Under the pieces are notes generated by a model. The model was not told the DNA's origin. It ran no database searches and was given only the letters and a program-made list of their open reading frames with translations. Shown piece by piece: positions 46,901 through 56,725 of a DNA stretch of 64,000 nucleotides. This DNA is from Epichloe hybrida. Lineage: Eukaryota; Ascomycota; Sordariomycetes; Hypocreales; Clavicipitaceae. Both the position numbers and the translations under genes were made by a program. Within the stretch, counting starts at the first letter, position 1; each line of letters starts with the position of its first letter. The stretch lies in assembly GCA_019022495.1 (NCBI GenBank), contig JAFEKR010000007.1, positions 2,294,001 to 2,358,000 on the forward strand, given 5' to 3'.

Positions 46901-49900
46901 GGCACAAACGAGTACATCCTCGAGAAGAAGCCCGAAGGCCCCAAGAATGTCCCCAAGATATCTGTCCGCTCTCGAAGCTTTCTATTTGAGCTGGAAGATG
47001 GTGCCTTTGAATGGAAACTCGGCATCATCTATCGCACAGGGCGGGAGGAGCAGACACAGCGACTGGCTCGAGAAGAAGCATTCCGAGTGAAGTCTAAGAA
47101 GGTTCGCGACGAGGAAGCCAGAAAGGGCGGTGGCAAGCTCCGTGCTCGATCTGCACTCCCACGCGGTCGGCCGGATGAGAAATCATCACGTTGGTTCAGA
47201 AGCAGAAGTGCAGATGCATACAAAGCGGGTGACACCGGACACAAGATTCATGGCGGCACTATGCCCCGATACGATCCAGACAGAGAGCATGTCGGCATAC
47301 ACGGGCACTCCAAGGTCTCCGAAGAGGAGGCTCGACTCGCTCTTCACAGATTCAATTCGCAGGCGTGGAAGAAACGAATCGACCGCGCCTACCAGGCATC
47401 GCAAAACAGCATGCGCGATTTGCGTCATCTCTTTTGGGGGCCCAATCATCTCCCGGATGACGTGGAAGAAACAGAAAACATACTGCAGGTTCCCCAACGA
47501 CCAGCGCTCATGTCCGCGCTGATATCGGACCTCCAATTCATGATCGACAAACCGACGTTTGCGATGAGAGACCTGCCCAACTTCATTCACAAGGTGGGCA
47601 AGGGAATGCCCAAGGACATGCAGTATGGCCTCCTTGTTCCGATGCATGTAGCAATTCAGATGGGCGAAGCACGAATGTCACTTCGTGACTATCCATTGCC
47701 CTTGATGCACATACCTGGGCTCAAGACTGGGCAGTCCTCGAGAGTTCCATCTGTGTCTCTCAAAGCCAATTTTGTGCTGGCCGAAGAGTTCAGGGGCCAT
47801 GAGTCTACCCGCAAAGTTCGTGTCAATGTTGTACCTCCACGGAGTAGCGACCCAGCAGCATCCAATGAAGGCAGCTTTGCCATTGAAGTGCGGCGCACCA
47901 TCGGTCCCGTCAAGTCATTTTCAGAAGTCTTCATGGATATAAATACGGCTTTGCCAACACGAATAACCTGGGGGCCGTGCTACCAGCCCGCCATCCAAGA
48001 CATGATGATGGTGATTGAATCTTTCACGAAACCACAAGTGGATCCATCAGAGCGTGTCGGTTTCTGGGACAAGCTGCGCCTCAACACTCACTCGCGTGTC
48101 CATGTGGCGTGGAAGGGAGATGGCGACATGCACCTGTCACTAAAGGGCACCAGAGATCCGTACCAGGTGACAGGCAACGGTGCCGGGTTCCTGATGTGTT
48201 GGCGTAACGATGTCAGGTGGCATATTAATGCGGAAGACAACCCCAAGCAATTAATGACTGTGGATAGCGGCGAATACATACTGGCCATTCCTGATTACAG
48301 CCACCAAGTCCGCGACGCTGCCCGTCGTAGAGAGCAAGGCAATAGCCACGGAACTGAAGATACTTTCAAGGACGGGGCCATCTTCAAGAAGGTTGTCATG
48401 AAACTCTCTGGCAGGGTCCAGTGGATGGCCGGTCTACTGTTTGAGCGGGCTATCGAGGGTGGAGAAAGGAGTTTCTCTTTCAAGCCGCACTACGAGGTTG
48501 TCCTGAAGAATCCCATGTATGCTAAGCCCACCGAAGACGGTCTGCCGTATGATGCCATGAGGGGCTTCAGAAGTCGACATGTCCATCTGTCGACCGCCGT
48601 GCGCGCCCCTGTGGATCGAGATTGGATGGCCGAAAATCCGGATCCGTCAAGAAGCTACAATACCGTTCATCTCACTCCACGATTCTTCACCCATTTCTAC
48701 CAATGGTGGGGGCTATTTGGTCAGCCCTTGTCCCTCCCCATTCGACAAGGTAATCTGTGGCCAGGACGCGAGAGGAATAGCAAGAAATTCGGGAGACACG
48801 TGGCCACCGTCAAGCACAGCCTTCTTCTGGCTCCCCTATTTATGAGCCACATTTACAAGCACAAGGACGCTGAAGACTACGCAGCGAATGCGGTTTCCGC
48901 GACTGGTCTCAAAGTGCGCTTTGATAGCTTCATGCTTGACCTTCACCAGCGCAGAGAGGAGTTTAACACACTCGCCAAGGGCAAATCCACGCAGAGTAGG
49001 ACATCCGGCATCAAGATCCACGCCTGCCAACTCGATCTGTCCAACTGTGACGTGCGGGCCGTTTCGGCTAGCTTGAAGGACACAACCACCAAGGCAATGA
49101 AGAGGGGATCGATATCATCGGCAATCACCAACCAAGATGATAAGCCGGACCTATCACGATTCACGATTCCGGACGACGATTTTAGCTGGATCGACATGGA
49201 TGACTTTGTCGAACTCGACTGGATTCTGCCAACTGAGCCACATCCTGACACCAAAATCATGCCGCTTGCATTCGCGCCGCGCTTGACTTATTTCAGACAA
49301 ACCGATATTGGTGGTGTCATTGCTGGCGATCCAACCAGGACTAGCCCCTTTGGCGACGAGCCGACGCACTCCTGCACCATGACACACGACGACGACCCCA
49401 AGCGGGTTCAGAGCCAGCTCATTCAAGAACGTCTTGGCCAACTCGCGGTTCAGATGGAAACTCATTCACGGAATGTCGGCGAAGCTGAACTGAGGGTCAT
49501 CCAAACGAACTGGGAAGACGACGAGCTTGTTGAGCAATTCGAGGCACTTGGGAAACACACGAATGTCCTGAAAGACAAGGAGCTGTTTTTGAAGACCATG
49601 TTGGATCAGATGCAGAGCAAATCACGCGTCAATGGTAATGGGAGCAGAAGGCCATCAGAGCCTTCGTCGTCATCGTCAAGCTCAGATGACCAAGTTGAAA
49701 TGCCTCCTACATCGGAGTTCGAAAGCGACTTCAAGAACCGATTCGTCATCCACAACATGCAGTTGAAGTGGAACAATCTGCTTCGGAACATTGTGCTTCG
49801 CTACATCCACCAAAACAGTCAAAGACGTGGTTTCGTCTACTATCTTTCCAGACCGGCCGTCAAATTCATCCTTGACATTGTTGAGGAACAGAGCAGAGCC

Positions 49901-52861
49901 AAGGCCAGCAAGTCGGACAAGGGTACCGCACCTGCTGCAGCTAATGCCCGCACGTCGTCGCCCAATCCCAGCACGAGAGAAAAGAATAGCGCCACCGACC
50001 TGGAGGATCGCATTAAGAGCATACTCGGAGATGGTAGCCGTTTCTCCAGCACCGCGTTCGACTCTAACGGCGGCGATGCTAGCTGCGGATCCATTGAGGA
50101 TTTGGAAGGCGGTATATCAAAGGAGTTCAGCCCACAGAGCAGCTATCACGTCCGGTTGATTGCGCCGCAGATCCAATTGCAAAGCGACAAGAACAAGAAG
50201 CACGTCGTCATGATCACCGCCAAGGGCATGGAGCTAAAGGTACTCGAAGTCATGGACAAGGAGAGGATTTCCGACACAGTCAGCGGTCTGGTGCAGCGTC
50301 GTTTCCTCGTCAACATGGACAGCACGCAGTTCTTTGTCACTCATCAGAAGTGGTTTCAAACCAACCTGGTTTCCATGTATGCGGGTAGCAAGTATGGCGC
50401 CCCCAACGGATGCGCATGGCCCCCGTGGGTTCCCATGGAGGTAATGTTCAACTTCCAGGCGGATCCTTTCGGGTTCAAACGCGTGGTCCAAAAGACGTCG
50501 GCCATGCTCCGTTACGACAAGTACAACAACTTGCGTCTCAAATACAACGATGAAGTGAATGGAACCGATGGTGACGACGGTGACGACGGTGACGACGGTG
50601 ACGATGTTGGGTCCAACGAAAACACCGAGTGTCGGTCTGACAATCTATGGGTCGAATTTCCTCAAGCACGAGCCCTCTGCAACAGTTCTCAGTACTACGC
50701 CATGTATGTCATCGTCTTGGACCTACTCATGTACAGTGAGCCGTTGGAGAAGACTCGCAGCGAGCGACTAGAGAAGATCATCCTCGCATCCGATTTCAGC
50801 GACCTGAGCGGCGCTCCACGAATGGTGCAGAAACTCCAGGAGCGCATCAAACAGCTCGAAGAGATCAAGAGTCACTTCCAGGTGTACTCCAGCTACCTCG
50901 ACAAGAAAGGATGGGAGGACCGCCTCGCTCTGGAACGAGACCTCGCCTCTTGCGAGGATGAGCTGTTCTTCATGATGAAAGCCATAACAACGTCGCAGCG
51001 GAAGTATGACACGGACAGCGATACGAGCGCACTTTTGAAATGGAGCATTTCGGCGCGGGACATTGTGTGGCATCTTATCCAAGACTCATCTGAGCCGCTC
51101 GTCGAACTACAACTCAAGGATGTTGAGTATGATCGTACAGACAACTCGGATGGCTCTCACACGAACTTGATTCGTGTTGGGAAAGTCCTGGGCCTGAATC
51201 TGCTTCCCGATGCTACATACCCGGCCATTATTGCTCCCTACAAGGATCTCGACAAGAATGCGCCGCCAGATGCTCAGCAAGACATGATTCGTGTCTACTG
51301 GCACATGTTGGAAGCCATCGCGGGGATTCCTGTGATGGATCGATTCGAAGTCAACTTGGTGCCCATGAAGATTCAATTGGAACGGGAAGCCGGCAAACGT
51401 CTGTTTGAGTATATTTTTCCTGGCATGGAGGGAGGAAAAAAGGGCAGCAAGGACAAAGACACGTCCCCCTCCTCCGTGGTCAAGCACGGCGGCGTGCCCG
51501 GTCTCGACGACGAGGACGTCGAGTCCCTGAACAGTTCGACCAGCCGCCTGGGCACGCCACCCCCCGAGAGAGATTCGTCATCTGGCTTCACCACTAGAGC
51601 TGGATCGCTTGAGCTACGTCTGCGGCCAACCCTGACCTCTAACAATGGCACAGAACGGAGCCCAAAGAAGGCTCTCAGCATTAACACCGGGGAGAGCCAT
51701 GCATTCCGGCTGTTCCGATCCGGCCATATCGGAAAGACATCGCTTGCCAAAAAGGCTTCTCACGAGTCTCTCCGGAGCACCAGCGGCCCTCGTCCCGGTT
51801 TGATTGTGCGCTCATCCACCGGATTCTCGACTAGAGAAGGCAAAGAATCCGCCGAGTCCAAGAAGACGTCTCGTTGGCGCGGCGGCGGAAAGCCCCAGGG
51901 CGATGACAAGCAGCAGCAATCGGATGACCTCACCACGATGATCAGTCGAGCTAGCAACTACATGACATTTGCACACATTAGGATGCCGTCGGTAGTTCTC
52001 TGCCTGAGCTACAAGGGCAAAGACCAGCGCAACGTAGAAGACGTCCACGACTTCGTCTTCAGACTCCCAACCATCGAGTGGCAGAACAAGACATGGTCCA
52101 ACCTGGACCTGGCACTTGCTCTGAAGAAAGCCGTGGTCAAAGCGCTCATTTCGCACACGGGCGCCATTATAGGCAACAAATTTTCCAAGCACCGTCCCAA
52201 CGCCGAACAGCGCAGCAAGCTGCGGGAAATGGCGAACAGTTCTGTCTTGATCACTCCATCCTCTTCATCACAGCACTATGCCGGCAGTGTCAACGACAGC
52301 GACGACTCGTCAAGCTTCTACGGGACTTCACCAGTCGACTACTCGAGATCTCCGCCGCGATCCACGCGAGGCAGCACGCACAGCAGCATACCGGCCCCGC
52401 GATCCGCCAGCCGCAGTAGCAGTGTGGCCAGCGGACGCAGCTATCGAACCGGGGGCTCGTCACACACAAACGGGCCCAGCCCACCGGCCTTTCTGTCCAT
52501 GACGACACCCCCCACGCCGGTGGAAGGTCGCAATGGCGCCGGTCTTGGGACTGATCTGCTACGTCCCTCATCAAGCGGCGGCTTCACCAACCCCAACCAT
52601 CGTCGGGTTTTGCGCAACATGGGCGGAGATGAATCTCGGCCGTCCACGAGCGCTGGCAGCCACGAATCAGGCCACAGCCGGAAGAGCGGCGGAGGCCTAC
52701 GAGATAGGCTCAGCGCCTTCGCTGGCCGCAAGAGAGACAGCAGCGGCTTTCAAGATGAAAGTCCAGATGCAGGGGGGGCGGACGAAGAAAGCACAAAAGA
52801 CGGCAAGACGCCCCGTGGAAAGAGACTCGGCTGGGCCCAGGGACGCACTAAAACTGGTTAA
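43910..52861 (+). CDS. Fmp27/Hobbit-family bridge-like lipid-transfer protein
   Basis: A giant protein of 2983 aa in one uninterrupted exon. This family (yeast Fmp27/Hob1 and Ypr117w/Hob2, animal Hobbit/BLTP2) forms a rod with a hydrophobic groove that moves lipids between the ER and other membranes at contact sites. The N-terminal membrane anchor is LLGVLVLLYLSSFVFFAVIR (residues ~10-29), then the conserved start RRLAYTPRDGCRVEVRGLGLN. The family hallmarks are GFWDK at 1384-1388 (with VAWKGDGDMHLSLKG following) and WPPW at 2170-2173 (AWPPWVPMEVMFNFQADPFG). A Gly-Asp repeat (DGDDGDDGDD, encoded by GGTGACGAC units at ~50569-50604) interrupts a loop after WPPW. A coiled coil lies near 2300-2340. 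The last ~450 residues are Ser/Arg-rich and disordered. The start is the first ATG of the frame and begins the anchor. The length and both hallmarks make the call firm. Confidence 0.95.
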   Translation: MALLDPTFLLGVLVLLYLSSFVFFAVIRILTGVSIQRIGYLSLRRLAYTPRDGCRVEVRGLGLNIHRPTFAQPTWISLVLSELVVTIDIAELDGHKSAAAKEGVDDEKSASEAPPEEAVPLRKTRQPRRKPNIHPQSETWENLAKLKDRIKKLHTNIRWLRMVDVVATNSTVNVAGVGRIQVGSFTIAVDTRRKTVDHARLFKFHRKKKQQRQAEWIMSLRSVLFTAEGHHSLEVLDHCLLNVHGFLYESTQGLRDATIALKLGRVHVPYDDLQLCATRYKRCRRETNSIRTEEPVDIVLARVPEETDVNGVAADDLMKTVANSRDFVSSILRGIKEVQFAVSYVGMTKKVTHVKPEGSPMLLNASMKEVGIDLHRLDPKSPAHRMYFSAKDIAHEALAAALSISVGIDDGHGSPDRLLYIPMATTTVRTTLPSKTVQLAQDGAIEEKNANIMFANSVITSPSIDLDPAHLPLLIAMMQPKPKAAKASYDGKHKIISRLLPKASIKFSMHEPVLRMKLKPLQDAEDPDDFDLIISSISSVSLDVESSHSSVEDMHYFLDGAMRIQSHHLYYQTCTGDRFNLITTESSDLKAHLAAEPDVNVELTGIIQSFGVSMVRPEITDGLRQIVRQLHIDVEPEKRATSKTAADKNFLRSMPEWLVRYQIEATDFNIEVAGVDEDISDDTRGVSVHLASFGAEYRAHRLDGLQRRAGTRRRTHSRSITQSDSDLTPSPASPRFKKKPQTFGDGRRLALHAKGIEAQIVEAADHLEVEPFVSIPRLELAFSATSDNHGPMFHIQSTIKTVMFQYSLYRHYAVGVAVLTLRRAFMRTGRDVPRHRQRGSLDQDHLPIPMSPGLPDADTVSTIPSELVTVDVKAALLQIKAEMPHEPLMMLRVYGLETGRHRWSTPYLSSKVIRLYVETPRMHNVWSRMIGIKHGRVDLRQSKHKSSTGEYVTERMIDVATEAMRIAVPHEVTVARITDNFTNVIKSVQQLHHRFKTGTNEYILEKKPEGPKNVPKISVRSRSFLFELEDGAFEWKLGIIYRTGREEQTQRLAREEAFRVKSKKVRDEEARKGGGKLRARSALPRGRPDEKSSRWFRSRSADAYKAGDTGHKIHGGTMPRYDPDREHVGIHGHSKVSEEEARLALHRFNSQAWKKRIDRAYQASQNSMRDLRHLFWGPNHLPDDVEETENILQVPQRPALMSALISDLQFMIDKPTFAMRDLPNFIHKVGKGMPKDMQYGLLVPMHVAIQMGEARMSLRDYPLPLMHIPGLKTGQSSRVPSVSLKANFVLAEEFRGHESTRKVRVNVVPPRSSDPAASNEGSFAIEVRRTIGPVKSFSEVFMDINTALPTRITWGPCYQPAIQDMMMVIESFTKPQVDPSERVGFWDKLRLNTHSRVHVAWKGDGDMHLSLKGTRDPYQVTGNGAGFLMCWRNDVRWHINAEDNPKQLMTVDSGEYILAIPDYSHQVRDAARRREQGNSHGTEDTFKDGAIFKKVVMKLSGRVQWMAGLLFERAIEGGERSFSFKPHYEVVLKNPMYAKPTEDGLPYDAMRGFRSRHVHLSTAVRAPVDRDWMAENPDPSRSYNTVHLTPRFFTHFYQWWGLFGQPLSLPIRQGNLWPGRERNSKKFGRHVATVKHSLLLAPLFMSHIYKHKDAEDYAANAVSATGLKVRFDSFMLDLHQRREEFNTLAKGKSTQSRTSGIKIHACQLDLSNCDVRAVSASLKDTTTKAMKRGSISSAITNQDDKPDLSRFTIPDDDFSWIDMDDFVELDWILPTEPHPDTKIMPLAFAPRLTYFRQTDIGGVIAGDPTRTSPFGDEPTHSCTMTHDDDPKRVQSQLIQERLGQLAVQMETHSRNVGEAELRVIQTNWEDDELVEQFEALGKHTNVLKDKELFLKTMLDQMQSKSRVNGNGSRRPSEPSSSSSSSDDQVEMPPTSEFESDFKNRFVIHNMQLKWNNLLRNIVLRYIHQNSQRRGFVYYLSRPAVKFILDIVEEQSRAKASKSDKGTAPAAANARTSSPNPSTREKNSATDLEDRIKSILGDGSRFSSTAFDSNGGDASCGSIEDLEGGISKEFSPQSSYHVRLIAPQIQLQSDKNKKHVVMITAKGMELKVLEVMDKERISDTVSGLVQRRFLVNMDSTQFFVTHQKWFQTNLVSMYAGSKYGAPNGCAWPPWVPMEVMFNFQADPFGFKRVVQKTSAMLRYDKYNNLRLKYNDEVNGTDGDDGDDGDDGDDVGSNENTECRSDNLWVEFPQARALCNSSQYYAMYVIVLDLLMYSEPLEKTRSERLEKIILASDFSDLSGAPRMVQKLQERIKQLEEIKSHFQVYSSYLDKKGWEDRLALERDLASCEDELFFMMKAITTSQRKYDTDSDTSALLKWSISARDIVWHLIQDSSEPLVELQLKDVEYDRTDNSDGSHTNLIRVGKVLGLNLLPDATYPAIIAPYKDLDKNAPPDAQQDMIRVYWHMLEAIAGIPVMDRFEVNLVPMKIQLEREAGKRLFEYIFPGMEGGKKGSKDKDTSPSSVVKHGGVPGLDDEDVESLNSSTSRLGTPPPERDSSSGFTTRAGSLELRLRPTLTSNNGTERSPKKALSINTGESHAFRLFRSGHIGKTSLAKKASHESLRSTSGPRPGLIVRSSTGFSTREGKESAESKKTSRWRGGGKPQGDDKQQQSDDLTTMISRASNYMTFAHIRMPSVVLCLSYKGKDQRNVEDVHDFVFRLPTIEWQNKTWSNLDLALALKKAVVKALISHTGAIIGNKFSKHRPNAEQRSKLREMANSSVLITPSSSSQHYAGSVNDSDDSSSFYGTSPVDYSRSPPRSTRGSTHSSIPAPRSASRSSSVASGRSYRTGGSSHTNGPSPPAFLSMTTPPTPVEGRNGAGLGTDLLRPSSSGGFTNPNHRRVLRNMGGDESRPSTSAGSHESGHSRKSGGGLRDRLSAFAGRKRDSSGFQDESPDAGGADEESTKDGKTPRGKRLGWAQGRTKTG

Positions 52862-53573
52862 AGGCCGCCTGACTGACGATTTCCGCCTTGAGCACATCCG
52901 TGCATAATTATATCGTCATGATGTTTTTCGTTGTAAATTTTTTTTTTTTTTTTTTTTTTTTTTTGGCTTGAAATGTTTTCTTACACTTTCCGTTTGGCGG
53001 CAAGGCGTTGTTGTTGTGTAGCACCTCTTCTTTGTTTTATTCCATCCAGGTAGCCGATAGGTCGCGTGGAAACCCAAAAAACGGGCGGTCTTTGTGGTTC
53101 TGCTTCCTTGTTCATTTACAGCAGATATGATGGGAGCGCAAGTCCTAGTTAGAGAAGGGGGTAGTGTGGGTGATAGCTTGTAAGAAATGGATATACATGA
53201 GCGATGGTCTGTTAAAGTTTCTTTTTTGTTTAGCTCTTTTCCACGGCTCCCGTGATTTTTGGCACAATTGTCAATGACTTTGTTGCTCTGTAATTGCGAT
53301 GGCCCACGGCTATTTTTTTCGAAACCAGCTGTTGATTCTGCTGAATACAAGAATGTTGGCGGAAATGGTCAACGGTGCGATGTGACTACGGCTGCTGAGG
53401 AGTCTTGGCACAACCATTTTACTCCGTAGGCAGTAGGGGATCAATGTGAAGCGGGAGGTGCTCGCTATTATGCACGATTCGTTCAGAGCGGAAAGTCGAC
53501 GCTTGGTTGCTGGGAACTGGTCTTTTCGTCGTTTGCGAGGCTGCTCGGTTTCTTGGTTTCTCGGCTGCTCGGA

Positions 53574-53647
53574 GGTGTGGTGTGGCGTGGTGTGGTGTGG
53601 CGTGGTGTGGTGTGGCGTGGTGTGGGGTGGTGTGGGGTGGTGTGGGC
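53574..53647. repeat. G-rich minisatellite (TGTGGYGTGG)n
   Basis: About seven tandem copies of a 10-bp unit TGTGGYGTGG with Y/G variation and a strong strand asymmetry (no C except in Y). Regularly spaced GG dinucleotides could form two-tetrad quadruplexes. Confidence 0.9.
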
Positions 53648-54143
53648 ACATTGGCGGCATTCTGGGTGCCGTATGATGACGGCACATGATGCGGGGCGCC
53701 TCTATCGGATGGGTGACGCTTTTCTTTGCCTTTTTGTACGTCAGGAATGCTCGCGAGCCCTCCCTGCCCACTGCGCCTTGTCGTTCCGGATTGGGAATGG
53801 GAATGGGAATGCATCGTGGCAGATGACGTACCGTTAAAGTGCAAATGGTTGAGTTCATTCCGCTGTCAAAAGAGCACACCCACTGTGTGATTGTTACGGA
53901 GTACATGGCCATACATGTATCTGCTCATCATTCGTCCCTTATTTTAAAAGTCACAGCCATCAAGGGATCAAGGGGATCATGGCTGGTCATATGGCGGCGA
54001 CTCGCGGGACCCCCCCCCGCCTTCTCTGCGTTCCTGCCCAGAGTTTATCTAGAACGCACGGAGTATTTTGTACATGGCAGAGGCCAGGCAGAAGAAGCTG
54101 GAAGCAGATGATGTCGTGTCCGAATGCGGGAACTTATCGGAGC

Positions 54144-54166
54144 GCATTGCATTGCATTGCATTGCA
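54144..54166. repeat. Pentamer repeat (GCATT)n
   Basis: Four to five perfect tandem copies in intergenic DNA. Confidence 0.85.
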
Positions 54167-54859
54167 GCCTCTTAACATGTATTATTGTCCGACTCGGACA
54201 CTCGCGCTGGCACACACACTTCTTTCATCAGGCTGACTGACTGGACTGACCCAGAGTCTGACTTGAGCCACTTGTTTGTTGAGCCCACTCGAGCCTGACC
54301 AAAGCTGACCAGTGGGCACCAATCAACCAACCAACCTAATCAACCAACCAACGGCTTCATCCGTTTGATTTGCTGATAACGGGACACGGCGGAGGACCGA
54401 CCCAGACTATGTAATCCGTTGTAGATAACAGACACCGCGGACAAAACTTCTCATCAGTCTGCAGTCTGCAGTCTGCATCGTCTCGCCTCGCCTCGCCTCG
54501 TGTCCGATCGATTCTCAACTTCAACTTCACTTCTTCTCGCTCACCCATCTTTTCTCGTCGCCAAACATCTGTTTGCCACGATTCACAAGTCAAGTCGGCA
54601 ACCCGCTGCAAGGCACGTCGCTCACTCGCCCGCCCACCTGCCCACTTGAATCTAGCGCAGCGCTAGCGGCTTGCTTCTCAACGTGCCCGCCACTGCCCGC
54701 CAGTGCCTGCCAAAAGGTCCCCTGGAGTTTTGAGTCAACGGGACACAGGACGCTCGCTGCATGCCCTGCCGCGGCCTCAAAGCATGACCCCCCGTCATTC
54801 ACTCACTCATTTATTAGCTGTCACCATCTCGACCAGACTCTCCCCTTTCCGAAGCCGTC

Positions 54860-56410
54860 ATGAGATCCTTCTTCTCAACCTCGTCCACGCCCACGCCCAC
54901 GTCCACGCCCACGCCCACGCCCTCGCCCTCGCCGCCTCTTCCTCACGCACCATACAATACTTCGAGTAAACGCTTCTTAGCGCGAACCAAACTTGTTCTT
55001 TGCGATACGTCCTGCCTTGCGTCATCGACCGTAACCCAACTCACCACCGCAACACCCAAGTATGCTCTCGAGTGTGCTTCCGACGACGAAGACGAAGACG
55101 AAGACGAAGACGAAGACGAAGACGACATCGCCGTTACCGTCACAGTCAGGCCTGTTGGATCCCCTTCGTCCAGTGTTTCCTCCTTTAGCTCCACTTCGAC
55201 TTCATCAGACTTCCGCGCAGCAATGTCGATACGCACCAAGGCAAAACGACAAGCAAAGGACGCAAAGGACGCAAAGGACTCCTTGTCTGCATCCAACCCG
55301 CCCAACGGCACCACCGCCGGACATGGCAGACCAGCAACAACACCCACCAGCCCAGTCCAGATCCCGAAGCGAAGTCATCGTGACAACGCTCGTCACATGA
55401 AGAAGGAGAACGTGCATCGTAACCAACGACGACAACCAAAACATGTTGGCTCGCTGGGCGCCATTTCGCCTTCGGTCGCAGCTCTCCTGGCCATGACAGA
55501 CATTCCACGGCCGCCCCATAGGAGGCGGCATCTCGCCGAACGCAACCTCTCCGTTGACGAGGTCATGAGCGACCAGCATGACTCGGAAAAAGATGCAAGC
55601 TCATCATCACTTTGCCGCGGGCCTTTGGACCTGCTTTTATCGCCACCGGACGATTTGGCCGACGATGACCTCAGTGCCACGGAAAGCAATGTCGGCTCGT
55701 TGCTGGCGAGGACCATCTCTGCCGACTCGGTCCCCTCTTTGGGCGGAGAGTCATTTGCCACGGACTTTGGCTCCTCCATCGACACACCCGGGCGCGTCAG
55801 CACATCCGCAAGACGACGCCACAGCCCCATGCGCAAGTCGTTGGAACCCGTTCGCTCCCCGCCTGATGCTACTGAAGAACATCCTCTCGCTGGCGTGGAC
55901 GGCATTGACTTGGAGGAGCTGCTGGAGCTGCCCTCCCCCGCCAAGGAAGAATCCACGTCGTATTCGTATCCTTCGCTTCAACCATTCAAACCCCTCAGAT
56001 TTGCTTTCAAATCCAACTTGACCGCCTCCTTGCGCGCACTTCGATCAGCGGCCAAGTCGTTCTCCAGTATCAACTTCCCCACTATTCCGACGGATGACCT
56101 TTTGACACGGTCCATTTTGACCATTGACCCCAACGTTCCATACATGGACGAACGCCGACCACCAGTCACGGAGGAGATGCCGTCTGCCGAGCTACGCCGT
56201 TATCTCAACCCCACGACGAGCAGCCACCTGGATCCTCGACCAAAAGCACGAACCAATGGACCTTTTTCGGCTTCCATTCAAATGCAAACGTACAAGGTAC
56301 AGCGCTCACGATCGGCCCCGCCTTGCTCGCCTCGAACAACGCCCCCCTACGTTCCCGGCAATGCGCCGCCATCTGCATCACCGAGCAACAATGGCGGCGA
56401 CAGCAACCAC

Positions 56411-56445
<35 letters not shown>

Positions 56446-56725
56446 CCACCCAACACAGCAGCACCCACAGCAGCACCCAGCCAAAGCTGGCCATCAAGCT
56501 GCACATGTCCCTGGCATGCGGCAGCGAGAAATGCGGGAGAATCCGGACTTCATTCGCGTTGCAGTCATGGAAATGGCCATGCGCCGCCGCGGTAAGCTCG
56601 ATGACCAAAAGACTGGACGTGCTCGTTGGGCACTGCCGCCTCGTCGACCTTCAGCAAAGCCCTACGAAGTTGGCTCCAACGGTGTGCCGTCCAGGTGGAT
56701 ACCCGTGACATACGGACCGTACTAG
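54860..56725 (+). CDS. Conserved filamentous-fungal protein of unknown function, 621 aa
   Basis: A single exon of 621 codons. It is mostly disordered: Thr-Pro repeats near the start (TPTPTSTPTPTPSPSPP), a DEDEDED block (~74-89, encoded by GACGAA repeats), several Ser-rich stretches, a basic segment (SIRTKAKRQAKDAKDAKD), and poly-Gln (CAG repeats at ~56416-56442). Two islands look folded: residues ~375-425 (PLRFAFKSNLTASLRALRSA, then NFPTIPTDDLLTRSILTIDP) and the C-terminal box (MRENPDFIRVAVMEMAMRRRGKLDDQ…GRARWALPPR), which I believe is conserved among filamentous ascomycetes. There is no catalytic motif, signal peptide or membrane segment. It may be nuclear, given the basic patches. The start is the first ATG; a later Met (MSIRTKAK) is possible because the first ~120 residues are pure low complexity. 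Confidence 0.75.

Larger units (their letters stand above)
52862..54859. other. Intergenic region between Fmp27 and the 621-aa hypothetical gene
   Basis: About 2 kb. It contains T27 at 52938-52964, 76 nt after the Fmp27 stop, a G-rich decamer minisatellite at 53574-53647, two TACGGAGTA-type nonamers (53420, 53895), a GCATT array at 54144-54166, and a pyrimidine-rich leader with CGCCT repeats near 54481-54500. No gene is supported. Confidence 0.5.

Noticed and set aside
53310..53912. 200-codon minus-strand ORF with His/Pro repeats
   Set aside because: It is a translation of the decamer minisatellite.
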